64,000 nt of DNA from Rhinopithecus roxellana. Its lineage: Eukaryota > Chordata > Mammalia > Primates > Cercopithecidae. The translations under genes were made by a program, and so were the position numbers. Numbering within the stretch: the first letter of the stretch is position 1; the number at the start of each line of letters is the position of its first letter. The notes beneath the pieces were generated by a model. That model was not told where the DNA came from and searched no databases. It saw only the letters and a program-made list of their open reading frames with translations. The stretch spans positions 28,180,114-28,244,113 of the forward strand of contig NC_044561.1 in NCBI RefSeq assembly GCF_007565055.1. The letters are read 5' to 3'. Positions 59,401 through 63,961 of this stretch are shown in pieces.

Positions 59401-61207
59401 GCCAGGCTGGTTGTTGGACCATCCCAGGGAGGGGCAGCACCAGGTGCCAGTTCCCATGTTCTTCCATGACAGCAGCTGTGACCTGCACCAAAACGCCATG
59501 GGCAGGTACTGCTGGACTGTGTGGCCTGCCAAGGCCTCGTGGCTGGTCAACGGCTGGGGAGGATCCCCGGAGGCCAGGCCCTGGAGACCCTCTGCACCAC
59601 CCACTCCTCCCATGCCAGCCCCATCCGCCCCTCAGACACCACGCACACACTCAGTCCGTCTCTGACCAGCCTGGGCAGGACACAAATCTGCCTGAGTCCA
59701 CACTTGGCCCGGCCAGAGGACAGAGATGAAACCCCAGCCCACACCAGGGGATGAGGACAGGTACTCACAGGGTCCCTCAGGCGGGAGGGCTGCTACCTAG
59801 ACAGCACCTGGAGCAGGAAAGACCGACGGCGGATAGGGAGCTGGGGAAACAGCCCCACTCCGGCCTTTGCGTGGGATCCCTGTCACCCCTCCCTGTTGAG
59901 CTTGGAACCATGTGTGTGTGGGGAGGGAGATTTTTGTTTCCGAGACACCCACCACTCAGCACAAAGACCACCATCGGAGAATCGTGGCCCACACCCTCCG
60001 TGCCAGCCCCAGCCAGAGGCGGATAAACACAGCTCTCTGGTGAGAGCAGGCCCCTGCCGTTCTGCCACATAACCCGCACAAGGGCAGACACCCCGCCAGG
60101 GTCACGGTCCACTCCCAGGACCATCCACGACCTTTGCCTGGGGACGGCCAATCCCGCAGGCTGGGCGCTCCGTGCTCTGTGGTGACGCCCCAGGAAGCCA
60201 AGCGGCCCCCTCTGCCTGATTGGGCAGCGTCGAGAGAGCAGCAGCAGCGGTAAATTATTAATTCCTGCTGAGAGCAACGCACAGTCACTGTCCTGCTATA
60301 AAGCATTAGCAACGCGAGGAGCCAGGGGAGGCCAGTGCTCCCAAGCCACACCGGGATAAGACCTGGCTCAGGGGATGGGAGAGGAAACCAGCTGGACATG
60401 GTGGGTGCACACTGGGAGGTGCTAGAGGCCATGCTGGGCCAGAGGAGGGGCCGCAGGGAACCCAGCCCACCATGCTATGGGACCCGCCCCGCCCCCCACC
60501 AAATGCAAGTTTCCGCAAGGCAGGGCCTGATCCCACCTGGCTCCCACCCAGGCCCCAGGGCCTAACTGAGGTGCTCCATGGGTATTTGCTGTCCCCCCAG
60601 CTGGCCACAGGCCCAGCCCTGACTCCGCGTGGCTGACGAGGGCCCAGGCTGGGCTCAGCCAGCTTTGGGGGCTGGAACGTGCACCTCGGCTTGACCAGAA
60701 GACAAGCCAGGCACCAGCGGCTTCCAGACAGTGCGCGCCCTGCTCCGTCTGCATGTCAGGCTTCTGCGCCACACGTGTGTGAAAAATCTGCCACCCACCC
60801 AGAAAAGCCAGTGAGGAAACCAGTCCAGTCGCTGGTCAGACCTGGGCACACAGAAGGCTGGGCCTGGCAGCACCCCGGCCCCAAAGGTCTGCAGGGTCGG
60901 GGGCAGGTGAGATGGAGAGTCAGGCCCAGTCCGTCTCTGACCAGCATGGGCAGGACACGAATCTGCCTGAGTTCACGCGCGGCCCGGCCACAGAGGATGG
61001 GGACAACACCCCAGCCCACACCAGGGAACGAGGACAGGTACTCACAGGGTCCCTCAGCTCCTCGCTGTCCCGGGGCGAGGTCCGCGGCACCTTCAGGGGG
61101 ATCTCGTCGCTGCATTCGGTGTCCGAGGCATTTGGAGACTCCGCTAGATCGAGGAAGTCATCTCTCTTGTGACCTCTGAACCTGATTTTGTCCAACCTCC
61201 TTAGCAT
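11227..61207 (-). CDS. GRAMD4: GRAMD4, GRAM domain-containing protein 4 (18 coding exons, complete)
   Basis: GRAMD4 (DIP, death-inducing protein) is known as an E2F1-induced, pro-apoptotic membrane protein linked to mitochondria and the ER. All 18 coding exons are present on the minus strand. The spliced CDS is 1,737 nt (578 aa plus TAG), the human isoform length as I recall, with no frame break. Layout: acidic, Ser-rich N-terminus (1-54); coiled coil (about 85-135, FLQEELRKLREE to QKVQEVLKAR); a conserved WFYERFGEYVEDF block (about 168-180); hydrophobic membrane segments around 237-262 and 338-376; GRAM domain about 445-523, which in this family binds lipid. The start is ATG 61207-61205. From memory, three residues differ from human: Thr140 (Met), Met286 (Val) and Thr360 (Ala). 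Confidence 0.96.
11332..12882 (-). other. GRAMD4: GRAMD4 introns 16 and 17
   Basis: Intron 17 (11332-11803) and intron 16 (11873-12882) are GC-rich unique sequence with no repeat or RNA gene that I can recognise. Confidence 0.8.
11804..11872 (-). CDS. GRAMD4: GRAMD4 coding exon 17 (aa 522-544)
   Basis: Acceptor gccctttcag; encodes YKVLSVLPGSGMGIAVSTPS then TQK; donor GTAAGT, phase 0. 69 nt. Confidence 0.96.
12883..12967 (-). CDS. GRAMD4: GRAMD4 coding exon 16 (aa 493-521), GRAM domain end
   Basis: Acceptor cccttccag; encodes YLCFESSKSGSSKRNKVIKL then VDITDIQK; donor GTTGGT, weak, phase 0. 85 nt. A 27 bp-type VNTR lies 145 nt upstream in the preceding intron. Confidence 0.96.
13112..13665. 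repeat. VNTR, 27 bp-type unit, about 20+ copies, intron 15
   Basis: Units of gagacactcgtggccaccgc + tctgtgt recur with shortened variants (for example gagacacggccaccgctctg). Substitutions C/T at the CpG (cactcgtgg, cactcacgg, cactcatgg) give several unit types in mixed order. It lies in GRAMD4 intron 15 (12968-14308), upstream of the GRAM-domain exon 16. Open frames across it are periodic artefacts. Confidence 0.95.
13666..14308 (-). other. GRAMD4: rest of GRAMD4 intron 15
   Basis: GC-rich unique sequence between the VNTR and exon 15; nothing recognisable. Confidence 0.75.
14309..14402 (-). CDS. GRAMD4: GRAMD4 coding exon 15 (aa 462-493), GRAM domain core
   Basis: Acceptor cccattag; encodes CENGWRCCLINRDRKMPTDY then IRNGVLYVTE and two bases of Asn493; donor GTGAGT. 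94 nt. GxLYVTxxYLCF, completed by exon 16, is the GRAM signature strand pair. Confidence 0.96.
14403..15235 (-). other. GRAMD4: GRAMD4 intron 14
   Basis: Unique, moderately GC-rich sequence without recognised repeats. Confidence 0.75.
15236..15380 (-). CDS. GRAMD4: GRAMD4 coding exon 14 (aa 414-462), start of GRAM domain
   Basis: Acceptor cattggcag; encodes LQTTSSRSYVPSAPAGLGKE then EDAGRFHSTKKGNFHEIFNL and TENERPLA plus one base of Val462; donor GTGTGT, non-optimal. 145 nt. GNFHEIFNL opens the GRAM fold. Confidence 0.96.
15381..16042 (-). other. GRAMD4: GRAMD4 intron 13
   Basis: Unique sequence with no recognised repeat; a short A-rich stretch at 15895-15945. Confidence 0.75.
16043..16197 (-). 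CDS. GRAMD4: GRAMD4 coding exon 13 (aa 362-413)
   Basis: Acceptor ctgctctcag; encodes LYAGIKFFLIDFIFKRCPRL, then RAKYDTPYIIWRSLPTDPQL and KERSSAAVSRR; donor GTGAGC, phase 0. 155 nt. Completes the second hydrophobic region. The acceptor stands in a three-copy tandem repeat (16195-16305). Confidence 0.96.
16195..16305. repeat. 3-copy tandem repeat (35/37 bp) containing the exon 13 splice acceptor
   Basis: The block agccctgagggcaggggaca occurs three times with small changes. The copy nearest the exon supplies the real acceptor (exon starts 16197). Equivalent acceptor AGs would start exons at 16232 and 16269. Confidence 0.9.
16323..16470. repeat. local duplication, copy A
   Basis: Starts ctactcagggtgatgg and ends near gctgcagcctc. 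The same order of blocks recurs at 16755-16901 with scattered differences. Confidence 0.9.
16755..16901. repeat. local duplication, copy B
   Basis: Second copy of 16323-16470, including the shared block cctggatgtgagagtccag (tctggatg in this copy) and ctcaccctggacgcccccag. Confidence 0.9.
17548..17667. repeat. 60 bp tandem pair
   Basis: gggccccagggtcag followed by gttccatgtactagctgtgc occurs at 17548 and 17608, a period of 60. Confidence 0.93.
17757..18037 (-). repeat. Alu, antisense, with internal deletions
   Basis: Reverse-complement Alu from the T-rich tail to gagccaccgtggccgg. The usual cctcccgggttc and ggattacagg segments are shortened. Confidence 0.92.
18397..18680 (+). repeat. Alu, sense
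   Basis: Starts ggccgggtggggtggcccac and ends with a short A tail after gactccatctcgg. Confidence 0.93.
19405..19648. repeat. (GGGAA)n polypurine tract
   Basis: About 240 bp of nearly pure purine on the plus strand: irregular gggaagaggaagg, then regular gggaagggaaggg. Potential triplex (H-DNA) or G-quadruplex former. It is joined directly to a sense Alu. Confidence 0.95.
19646..19945 (+). repeat. Alu, sense, with long A/GAAA tail
   Basis: Starts gaccaggcacagtgtctcac; ends in an A run at 19928-19942 that has decayed into AAAAG and GAAA units up to about 20030. Confidence 0.94.
20631..20740 (-). CDS. GRAMD4: GRAMD4 coding exon 12 (aa 325-362), membrane region
   Basis: Acceptor ccttccag; encodes LFMWVQPEITQKLYVALWAA then FLASCFFPYRLVGLTV and one base of Gly362; donor GTAAGG. 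110 nt. Residues about 338-361 are strongly hydrophobic. Confidence 0.96.
20741..20806 (-). other. GRAMD4: GRAMD4 intron 11, 66 nt
   Basis: GTAAGT at the 5' end and ctctccttccag at the 3' end, with a C-rich body. Among the shortest workable mammalian introns. Confidence 0.95.
20807..20850 (-). CDS. GRAMD4: GRAMD4 coding exon 11 (aa 311-325)
   Basis: Acceptor ttcacgcag; encodes NLFGKMADILEKIK plus two bases of Asn325; donor GTAAGT. 44 nt. Separated from exon 12 by an intron of only 66 nt. Confidence 0.95.
20851..21447 (-). other. GRAMD4: GRAMD4 intron 10
   Basis: Holds a 21 bp tandem array (21299-21432) next to the donor of exon 10; otherwise unique. Confidence 0.85.
21299..21432. repeat. 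21 bp tandem array, about 6 copies
   Basis: acacccctggctggtgcagag-type units start at 21299, 21320, 21341, 21362 and 21383 (exact 21 bp period), with a last unit at 21419. The array ends about 15 bp from the exon 10 donor. Confidence 0.93.
21448..21519 (-). CDS. GRAMD4: GRAMD4 coding exon 10 (aa 287-310)
   Basis: Acceptor gactgaag; encodes EPPKEDLTVSEKFQLVLDVA then QKAQ; donor GTACTG, phase 0. 72 nt. A 21 bp tandem array begins about 15 nt into the following intron. Confidence 0.96.
22076..22247 (+). mobile_element. hAT/Charlie-type non-autonomous DNA transposon relic
   Basis: Contains the recognisable series gtaaaggccaggtagtaaat, gtgtgtaaatgaatgggtgt and aataaaactttatttacaaa of a common MER family. 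The exact family name is uncertain. An antisense Alu fragment follows. Confidence 0.6.
22250..22344 (-). repeat. Alu fragment, antisense
   Basis: TTTTG tail, then gagacagagccttgctctgt to gctgcaagctccg; the rest of the Alu is missing. Confidence 0.9.
22781..22829 (-). CDS. GRAMD4: GRAMD4 coding exon 9 (aa 270-286)
   Basis: Acceptor ttcaccag; encodes GWRIQWSIVPEVSEPM; donor GTAAGT, phase 0. 49 nt. The last residue is Met where I recall Val in human. Confidence 0.95.
22830..23924 (-). other. GRAMD4: GRAMD4 intron 8
   Basis: Unique sequence; nothing recognised. Confidence 0.75.
23925..24016 (-). CDS. GRAMD4: GRAMD4 coding exon 8 (aa 240-270), first membrane segment
   Basis: Acceptor cacccgcag; encodes VYMNAVWHGWAIPLFLFLAI then LRLSLNYLIA and two bases of Arg270; donor GTAGGT. 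92 nt. A run of bulky hydrophobic residues forms a transmembrane helix. Confidence 0.96.
24017..25516 (-). other. GRAMD4: GRAMD4 intron 7
   Basis: Mostly unique, GC-rich. A MIR-like remnant at about 25290-25470 (aacccactttacagaaggag). Confidence 0.7.
25517..25608 (-). CDS. GRAMD4: GRAMD4 coding exon 7 (aa 209-239)
   Basis: Acceptor tgtccccag; encodes RGAKPVTNFVKNLSALSDW then YSVYTSAIAFT; donor GTGAGT, phase 0. 92 nt. The last residues begin the first hydrophobic segment. Confidence 0.96.
25771..25796 (-). CDS. GRAMD4: GRAMD4 coding exon 6, 26-nt microexon (aa 200-209)
   Basis: Acceptor tctcttag, then G + LTENMRRL codons + A; donor GTGAGT. Only 26 nt. Skipping it would shift the frame. It joins Arg200 to Lys209 correctly with both neighbours, which confirms it. 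Confidence 0.95.
25797..26456 (-). other. GRAMD4: GRAMD4 intron 5
   Basis: Unique sequence upstream of the 26-nt microexon; nothing recognised. Confidence 0.75.
26457..26589 (-). CDS. GRAMD4: GRAMD4 coding exon 5 (aa 156-200)
   Basis: Acceptor ccccctgcag; encodes RRSQGLSSRLQKWFYERFG, then EYVEDFRFQPEENTVETEEP and LSAR, ending with two bases of Arg200; donor GTAGGG. 133 nt. The aromatic, charged block is one of the most recognisable parts of the protein. Confidence 0.96.
26590..28167 (-). other. GRAMD4: GRAMD4 intron 4
   Basis: Contains the duplicated exon 4 donor (28041-28103), a hAT-type MER relic (about 27540-27652, atttatggactgaaatttca to gtttgctgacccc) and unique sequence. Confidence 0.75.
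28041..28103. repeat. partial copy of exon 4 3' end and its donor
   Basis: Matches 28127-28193 (end of exon 4, donor and adjacent intron): GCCCGCC-rich block, then gtacctgctccattg, then cctgggcctgc. On the minus strand the copy retains GGAGCAG|GTACC. Confidence 0.92.
28168..28229 (-). CDS. GRAMD4: GRAMD4 coding exon 4 (aa 135-156)
   Basis: Acceptor tttttaag; encodes TEEQTAQQPPKGQAQASNGA plus one base of Glu156; donor CAG|GTACAC. 62 nt. A Gln/Ala/Pro-rich linker. A second copy of the donor end lies 90 nt downstream (28078). Confidence 0.95.
28230..31313 (-). other. GRAMD4: GRAMD4 intron 3
   Basis: Unique sequence with a GT-rich patch at 29087-29145 and a G/A-rich degenerate repeat (30181-30490). 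Confidence 0.75.
30181..30490. repeat. G/A-rich degenerate minisatellite
   Basis: Repeated gggaggctgag and gtggaggctgag blocks, irregularly spaced, strongly purine on the plus strand. Confidence 0.8.
31314..31434 (-). CDS. GRAMD4: GRAMD4 coding exon 3 (aa 95-135), coiled coil
   Basis: Acceptor ttcccacag; encodes EELRKLREETNAEMLRQELD and the heptad-rich continuation to QEVLKA, then two bases of Arg135; donor GTACAC. 121 nt. Highly charged Glu/Arg/Leu spacing shows a coiled coil. Confidence 0.96.
33884..34138. repeat. 87 bp tandem repeat, 3 copies
   Basis: agcaggccctgacccggggc recurs at 33884, 33971 and 34058, exactly 87 bp apart and nearly identical. 87 is a multiple of 3, so open frames run through it as 29-residue repeats. 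Confidence 0.95.
37100..37595. mobile_element. old interspersed repeat, family not assigned
   Basis: Contains ggcttaaaacaacacaaatg, tagttctggagtcagaagtc and, near the end, ttcataggctggggggacat, in the order seen in a common primate dispersed repeat. A 36 bp duplication (ccagaaccatctccaccaaa type) sits at 37425-37500. Confidence 0.5.
39448..39525. repeat. 18 bp tandem array, about 4-5 copies
   Basis: cccccagaggcctgcacc-type units alternate cctgcacc and cccgcacc. Confidence 0.92.
40565..41130. repeat. (ATCC)n simple repeat, imperfect, about 565 bp
   Basis: catccatccacccatc-type repeats on the plus strand with many tcacccatt variants. Same motif as 7590-8015 but in the opposite orientation. 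Confidence 0.95.
42082..42435 (+). mobile_element. solo LTR, THE1/MST type (ERVL-MaLR)
   Basis: Starts tgatacggtgtggctgtgtc and contains cccacccaaatctcatcttg, gatctgacggttttataagg and caccatgattgtgaggcctc. Ends cagactaatgca. TG...CA ends, 354 bp, no internal retroviral sequence. The 5 bp flanks do not match, in keeping with great age. Confidence 0.9.
43600..43740 (+). repeat. MIR-like fragment
   Basis: ttttacaggtgggggagctgaggccc followed by the gggtaaatgttcacagccac pattern resembles the MIR 3' half. Confidence 0.5.
44133..44452 (+). repeat. Alu (old), sense, in an L1M-like 3' fragment
   Basis: Diverged Alu with a 28-base A tail. Flanks carry aacagggaataag (before) and aacagggaacaag (after), a plausible target-site duplication. 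The preceding gtccatcaacagg and following gtggatgaagcc look L1M-like. Confidence 0.85.
44511..45187. repeat. 22 bp minisatellite, about 30 copies
   Basis: ggaacagggacaggtgtaac + at/ct units, 22 bp period, with a few shorter units. Because 22 is not a multiple of 3, all three minus frames are open in 66 bp super-periods (PVPGYTCPCS-like peptides). Confidence 0.95.
45200..46470. other. diverged interspersed repeats, unassigned
   Basis: Pieces such as agataatagcattgtatcag and gtgttaatttcgtgattttg resemble a common old dispersed repeat. An Alu tail fragment (45857-45891, gagactccgtctc plus A run) is included. No gene structure is seen. Confidence 0.5.
46893..46970. repeat. (CCTT)n then (ATTT)n microsatellite
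   Basis: About 13 CCTT units followed by ATTT units, just before a sense Alu. Confidence 0.95.
46977..47300 (+). repeat. Alu, sense, with TAAA tail
   Basis: Diverged Alu ending ccatctctaaataaataaat; a short antisense Alu piece follows at 47298-47345. Confidence 0.92.
47298..47345 (-). repeat. short Alu fragment, antisense
   Basis: agatggggtctcactctgtc and caggctggagtgcaa only. Confidence 0.8.
48585..49790. repeat. CA-rich minisatellite, about 1.2 kb
   Basis: Units of about 30-60 bp built from cacacgcacacacagggtta followed by actactgccgcacac-type spacers. Almost every unit carries GGTTAA or GTTAAC. Early units (48590-48800) have gttaatac, later ones gggttaa. Long open frames on both strands are repeat artefacts. 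Confidence 0.95.
50955..51075 (-). CDS. GRAMD4: GRAMD4 coding exon 2 (aa 55-95)
   Basis: Acceptor cttctag; starts AGPGTLIMATGVQDFNRTEF and ends EKHFL plus one base of the Gln95 codon; donor GTGAGT. 121 nt. It begins the coiled-coil region. Confidence 0.96.
51602..51746. repeat. tandem pair, about 75 bp unit
   Basis: caactccaaacagtggcctt and caaactccaaacagcggcct begin two copies, each followed by gtcctgtctgctccacgaaa and cagccccag. They are not perfect copies. Confidence 0.92.
52812..52955. repeat. 46-47 bp tandem array, about 3 copies
   Basis: cacggctccccaggacagga followed by gtggccggggggggc. G-runs of 7-8 occur in each unit. Confidence 0.94.
53049..53358 (-). repeat. Alu, antisense
   Basis: Reverse-complement Alu after a T run interrupted by nine or more G; ends at gagtcactgtgcccagcc. 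Confidence 0.94.
55018..55049. repeat. (CCCCAT)n hexamer repeat
   Basis: Five perfect ccccat units. Confidence 0.93.
55975..56345 (+). mobile_element. L1M-type 3' UTR fragment with internal (GGTGGA)n
   Basis: cagccagagacaaaaagaca at the left and gtatgttaccacaacaaata near the right match the usual 3' end of old L1 elements. A (GGTGGA)n run (56183-56226) lies within. Confidence 0.6.
56183..56226. repeat. (GGTGGA)n hexamer repeat
   Basis: Seven near-perfect ggaggt units ending in ggtgatgg. Confidence 0.95.
56458..56828. repeat. 53 bp minisatellite, 7 copies
   Basis: gaggccggggtgggggcaca starts at 56458, 56511, 56564, 56617, 56671 (variant), 56724 and, truncated, 56775. The period is 53 bp. 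The first three copies are almost identical; later ones diverge. Confidence 0.95.
57270..58035 (+). mobile_element. L1M-type 3' end, split by an Alu
   Basis: Left part: cccaggtgcccacaacagat and gaataaag. Right part: gcatggatgaacctcaagtc, aaatgggcaaatccacagac, gggaatgggagtgactgct-like text and gcacacttttagtgggtg. These are in the order of an old L1 3' UTR, in sense orientation. Confidence 0.7.
57339..57652 (+). repeat. Alu, sense, inserted in L1M
   Basis: Starts ggcagggcatggtggctcat; A-rich tail with AAAAG interruptions to 57652. Confidence 0.94.
58280..58445 (+). repeat. MIR SINE
   Basis: tttcacttagtatctcactg, aatccttagagcagg and aaagctgaggacaccgaggc follow the MIR core order. Confidence 0.7.
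59652..59780. repeat. dispersed copy of the exon 1 donor region
   Basis: Matches 60927-61057: cagtccgtctctgaccagc, gggcaggacac, aatctgcctgagt, cagcccacaccaggg and aggacaggtactcacagggt occur in both in the same order, about 1,276 bp apart. It includes 12 exon bases and the GTGAGT donor on the minus strand. Confidence 0.93.
61046..61207 (-). CDS. GRAMD4: GRAMD4 coding exon 1 (aa 1-54)
   Basis: Encodes MLRRLDKIRFRGHKRDDF and onward to EELRDP. The donor GTGAGT begins at 61045 (phase 0). The exon body runs to 61256, including 49 nt of 5'UTR. The last 12 exon bases, the donor and about 115 intron bases are copied at 59652-59780. Confidence 0.96.
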
Positions 61208-61256
61208 GTTCAGCACTGAGCTCCTCTGCTTCACCCTAACATGACGCTCGGGCTCC
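61208..61256 (-). other. GRAMD4: GRAMD4 5'UTR portion of first coding exon, with 3-codon uORF
   Basis: The acceptor (cctctcttgcag) ends at 61257, so an upstream non-coding exon must exist outside the window. The 49 nt before the main ATG contain a minimal uORF, ATG TTA GGG TGA (61242-61231), ending 23 nt before the GRAMD4 start. It is out of frame with the main start. Confidence 0.8.
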
Positions 61257-62971
61257 CTGCAAGAGAGGGGCATGGTCACTCTCCGCTCACCACCGTCCCT
61301 CTCACACACACCTCCAAGCCCCACGACCCAGCTCCCACATGCAGGGCACGACTAGTCCAGCTTTCCAAAGAAAACCCCCACCCAGAGACCCCCGCCCTGC
61401 ACCCACCAGGTGGGGTCCTTGGCCACCCCACCCAGCCCAGCCTGGTCAGCACTGAGCTGCGTCCTTGCCTCCCACCAAGTAAGACCTCCGGCTTCCAGCA
61501 GGCAGAAGGAAGCCAGGGTTCTCAGCCTGGCTCAGCGGGGTGGTGTGCAGGCACAAGGGAAGAATGCTGCTCTGGAACTGGGAAGGAGGGCCAGCCATGC
61601 TGAAAAGTTGCCTAACAAACCATCAAGAACGTGGTTAACGCGACAGCCACACACACCACCAGGATGACAGCCACACACACCGCCAGGACGGCAGCCGCGC
61701 CTGGAAACCAGCAGATGCGTGTGCTAGGGATGCCTGGGTTGACTCTCTGCTGGACCGAGGGGACCTGGCCTCATGTCCCTCCCACCTGCTGCACCTGGCC
61801 CCAGCTCCCAGGACTCTGCCCACACTGCTTCCTCTGCCTAAAGCATGTTCCTATTCGCCACGCAACCAGGTTTGTACTCTGAGACACATTCCGATCGCAC
61901 CACCTCCCAGAAGCCCTCCCAGAGACAGCAGCCTCAGGCACCCGCAGCCAGCTGTGCCTCCTGCCCCAGCCCCCATGCCTGCCTCCCACTCCAATCAACA
62001 CAAAGGCCAGGTCACACTGAGGTGCGAGTCACTGTGCTGCATGAGGACACCTGTAATTCACACACAGGGTGCCAAAGGGCGGCTATGCCATGGGATGTTG
62101 CTCCCCAAATCGCTGCCCCAACTGGCCAGCAACACCAAGGCACCCCCTAAAACCTGGGGGCCAGGATCAGTGGCCCACAGGAGGGGCCAGCTAGGCAGGC
62201 AGAGGACGGCACGCAGCTCCACGGCCTGGATGCCTCTCCCAAAACCCCGTCCCCAACTTGTGCAAGACGCCTGGGTCCCCGTGGGAGGACTGCTCTGCGC
62301 ACGCCTGGGCTGAAAGCCTGTCCTGCCACTGACCAGTTTTCTGAGCTGAAATTTTTGCCTCTGAAAAGGGAACGATACCAGTAAGGCAAAGGTATCCGGC
62401 AATTCAAGAAGACAGGGCGACTGGGCCAGGCGCCAGGAGAGAGGGGCAGGGAGTGATCCCTGGCGGGGGTATTTCCCGAACTTCCTGCTTGGGGTGGGCA
62501 GCATGGCAGGGAAGCACTGACAGCAGGGTCAGGTCCAGCCCCGATGTGCCCGCCCTGCCTCCCAAGCCTCCTCCGCTCTACTTGGCATCACAGTTTGTGG
62601 CAAGAAGTCTCACTAACAGTGAGGACCGAAGACGTAGAACGCACCAGAATCTGCTCTGAGCCACAGAGCCGCGGAGGCTCCCAGCATGTGAGGGGAAGGG
62701 AAGCACTTCTGGGATGCTTGAGTATCCCTGCTGCAAAACCCACAGGACACAGGCTCTACAGGGAACTGTCCTGTTGCCCAGTGCCCCTTGGAAGCTGGGA
62801 GGACCCCAGGAGGGGGCTGTGGGTGACGGGGAGGTAGCAACCGCTTCTCATAGCCTGGGTTGGGGGGGCAAAAGTCAGCCATTTGGAAAAATTTCCAATA
62901 TAGGAGCTACAAATTGCAGAAGGACTAAAGGTTCAGTAAACTTAAAAACACACAAACCAAAAGAAAAGAGA

Positions 62972-63271
62972 ACAGCTGGGCGCAGTGGCTCATGCCTGTC
63001 ATCACAGTACTTTTGGAGGCTGAGGTAGGTGGATCACGAGGTCAGGAGATCGAGACCATCTGGCCAATATGGTGAAACCCCGTGTCTGCTAAAAATACAA
63101 ACATTAGCCAGGCGTGGTGGTGGGCGCCTGTAGTCCCAGCTACTCAGGAGGCTGAGGCAGAGGGATTGCTTGAACCCAGGAGGTGGAGGCTGCAGTGAGC
63201 CAAGATCGCACCATTGTACTCCAGCCTGGGCAACACAGTGAGACTCCGTCACAAAAACAAAAAAGAAAAAA
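62972..63271 (+). repeat. Alu, sense
   Basis: Starts gctgggcgcagtggctcatg; ends gactccgtcac plus a degenerate A tail. Confidence 0.94.
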
Positions 63272-63506
63272 GAAAAGGAACTTAATAGCTATCAAATCCC
63301 TAGAGAGAAGAAGATGGTAGTCTACACTAAGAGACTGAGAAAAAAGCCACAAAGTAAAAAAGTCTAGCAGGCAACCAGACAAAAGTAAAAAGCTCTCATT
63401 TGTAAAAAAGTAAAAAATTTCAAAATATGCTATAAAACAAGGAATATAGGTAGCAAATATGATAGATGAAGGATTAATATCCATGTTACAGGACTGCTTG
63501 ACTAGG

Positions 63507-63640
63507 CCAGGTGCAGTGGCTCGCACCTGTAATCCCAGCATTTTGTGAGGCCGAGGCGAGTGGATCACTTGAGGTCAGGAGTTCGAAACCAGCCTGGTCA
63601 ACATGGTGAAACCCCGTCTCTGCTAGAAATACAAAAATTA
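63507..63640 (+). repeat. older Alu, left half (continues at 63962)
   Basis: Starts ggccaggtgcagtggctcgc. It is interrupted after acaaaaatta by a younger Alu and resumes with gctaggcgaggtgatg at 63962, running off the window. Confidence 0.94.
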
Positions 63641-63946
63641 GGCCGGGCGCGGTGGCTCAAGCCTGTAATCCCAGCACTTTGGGAGGCCGAGGCGGGCAGA
63701 TCACGAGGTCAGGAGATCGAGACCATCCTGGCTAACACGGTGAAACCCCGTCTCTACTAAAAAAATACAAAAAAAATTAGCCGGGCGAGATGGTGGGCGC
63801 CTGTAGTCCTAGCTACTTGGGAGGCTGAGGCGAGAGTATGGCGTAAACCTGGGAGGCGGAGCTTGCAGTGAGCTGAGATCCACCCACTGCACTCCAGCCT
63901 GGGCGACAGAGCGAGACTCCGTCTCAAAAAAAAAAAAAAAAAAAAA
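63641..63946 (+). mobile_element. AluY inserted into an older Alu, with target-site duplication
   Basis: Complete AluY flanked by a 15 bp duplication, gaaatacaaaaatta, at 63626-63640 and 63947-63961. It carries ggctcaagcctgtaatccc, gccgggcgagatgg, atggcgtaaacctgg and gctgagatccacccactgc. I recognise these as Old World monkey AluYR-type positions; the human AluY consensus has ctcacgcc, gggcgtgg, gcgtgaac and gagatcgcgcc. A perfect duplication and an intact A22 tail suggest recent insertion. Confidence 0.93.
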
Positions 63947-63961
63947 GAAATACAAAAATTA

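Larger units (their letters stand above)
51076..61045 (-). other. GRAMD4: GRAMD4 intron 1 (10 kb)
   Basis: Contains a 75 bp tandem pair (51602-51746), a 46-47 bp array (52812-52955), an antisense Alu (53049-53358), a CCCCAT hexamer run (55018-55049), L1M fragments (55975-56345, 57270-58035), a 53 bp array (56458-56828), an Alu (57339-57652), a MIR (58280-58445) and a dispersed copy of the exon 1 donor (59652-59780). No other gene is seen. Confidence 0.8.

Noticed and set aside
61208..61324. N-terminal extension of GRAMD4 (upstream in-frame ATG, MPLSCREP)
   Set aside because: That ATG is in intron, before the acceptor at 61257; the exon itself begins after it.
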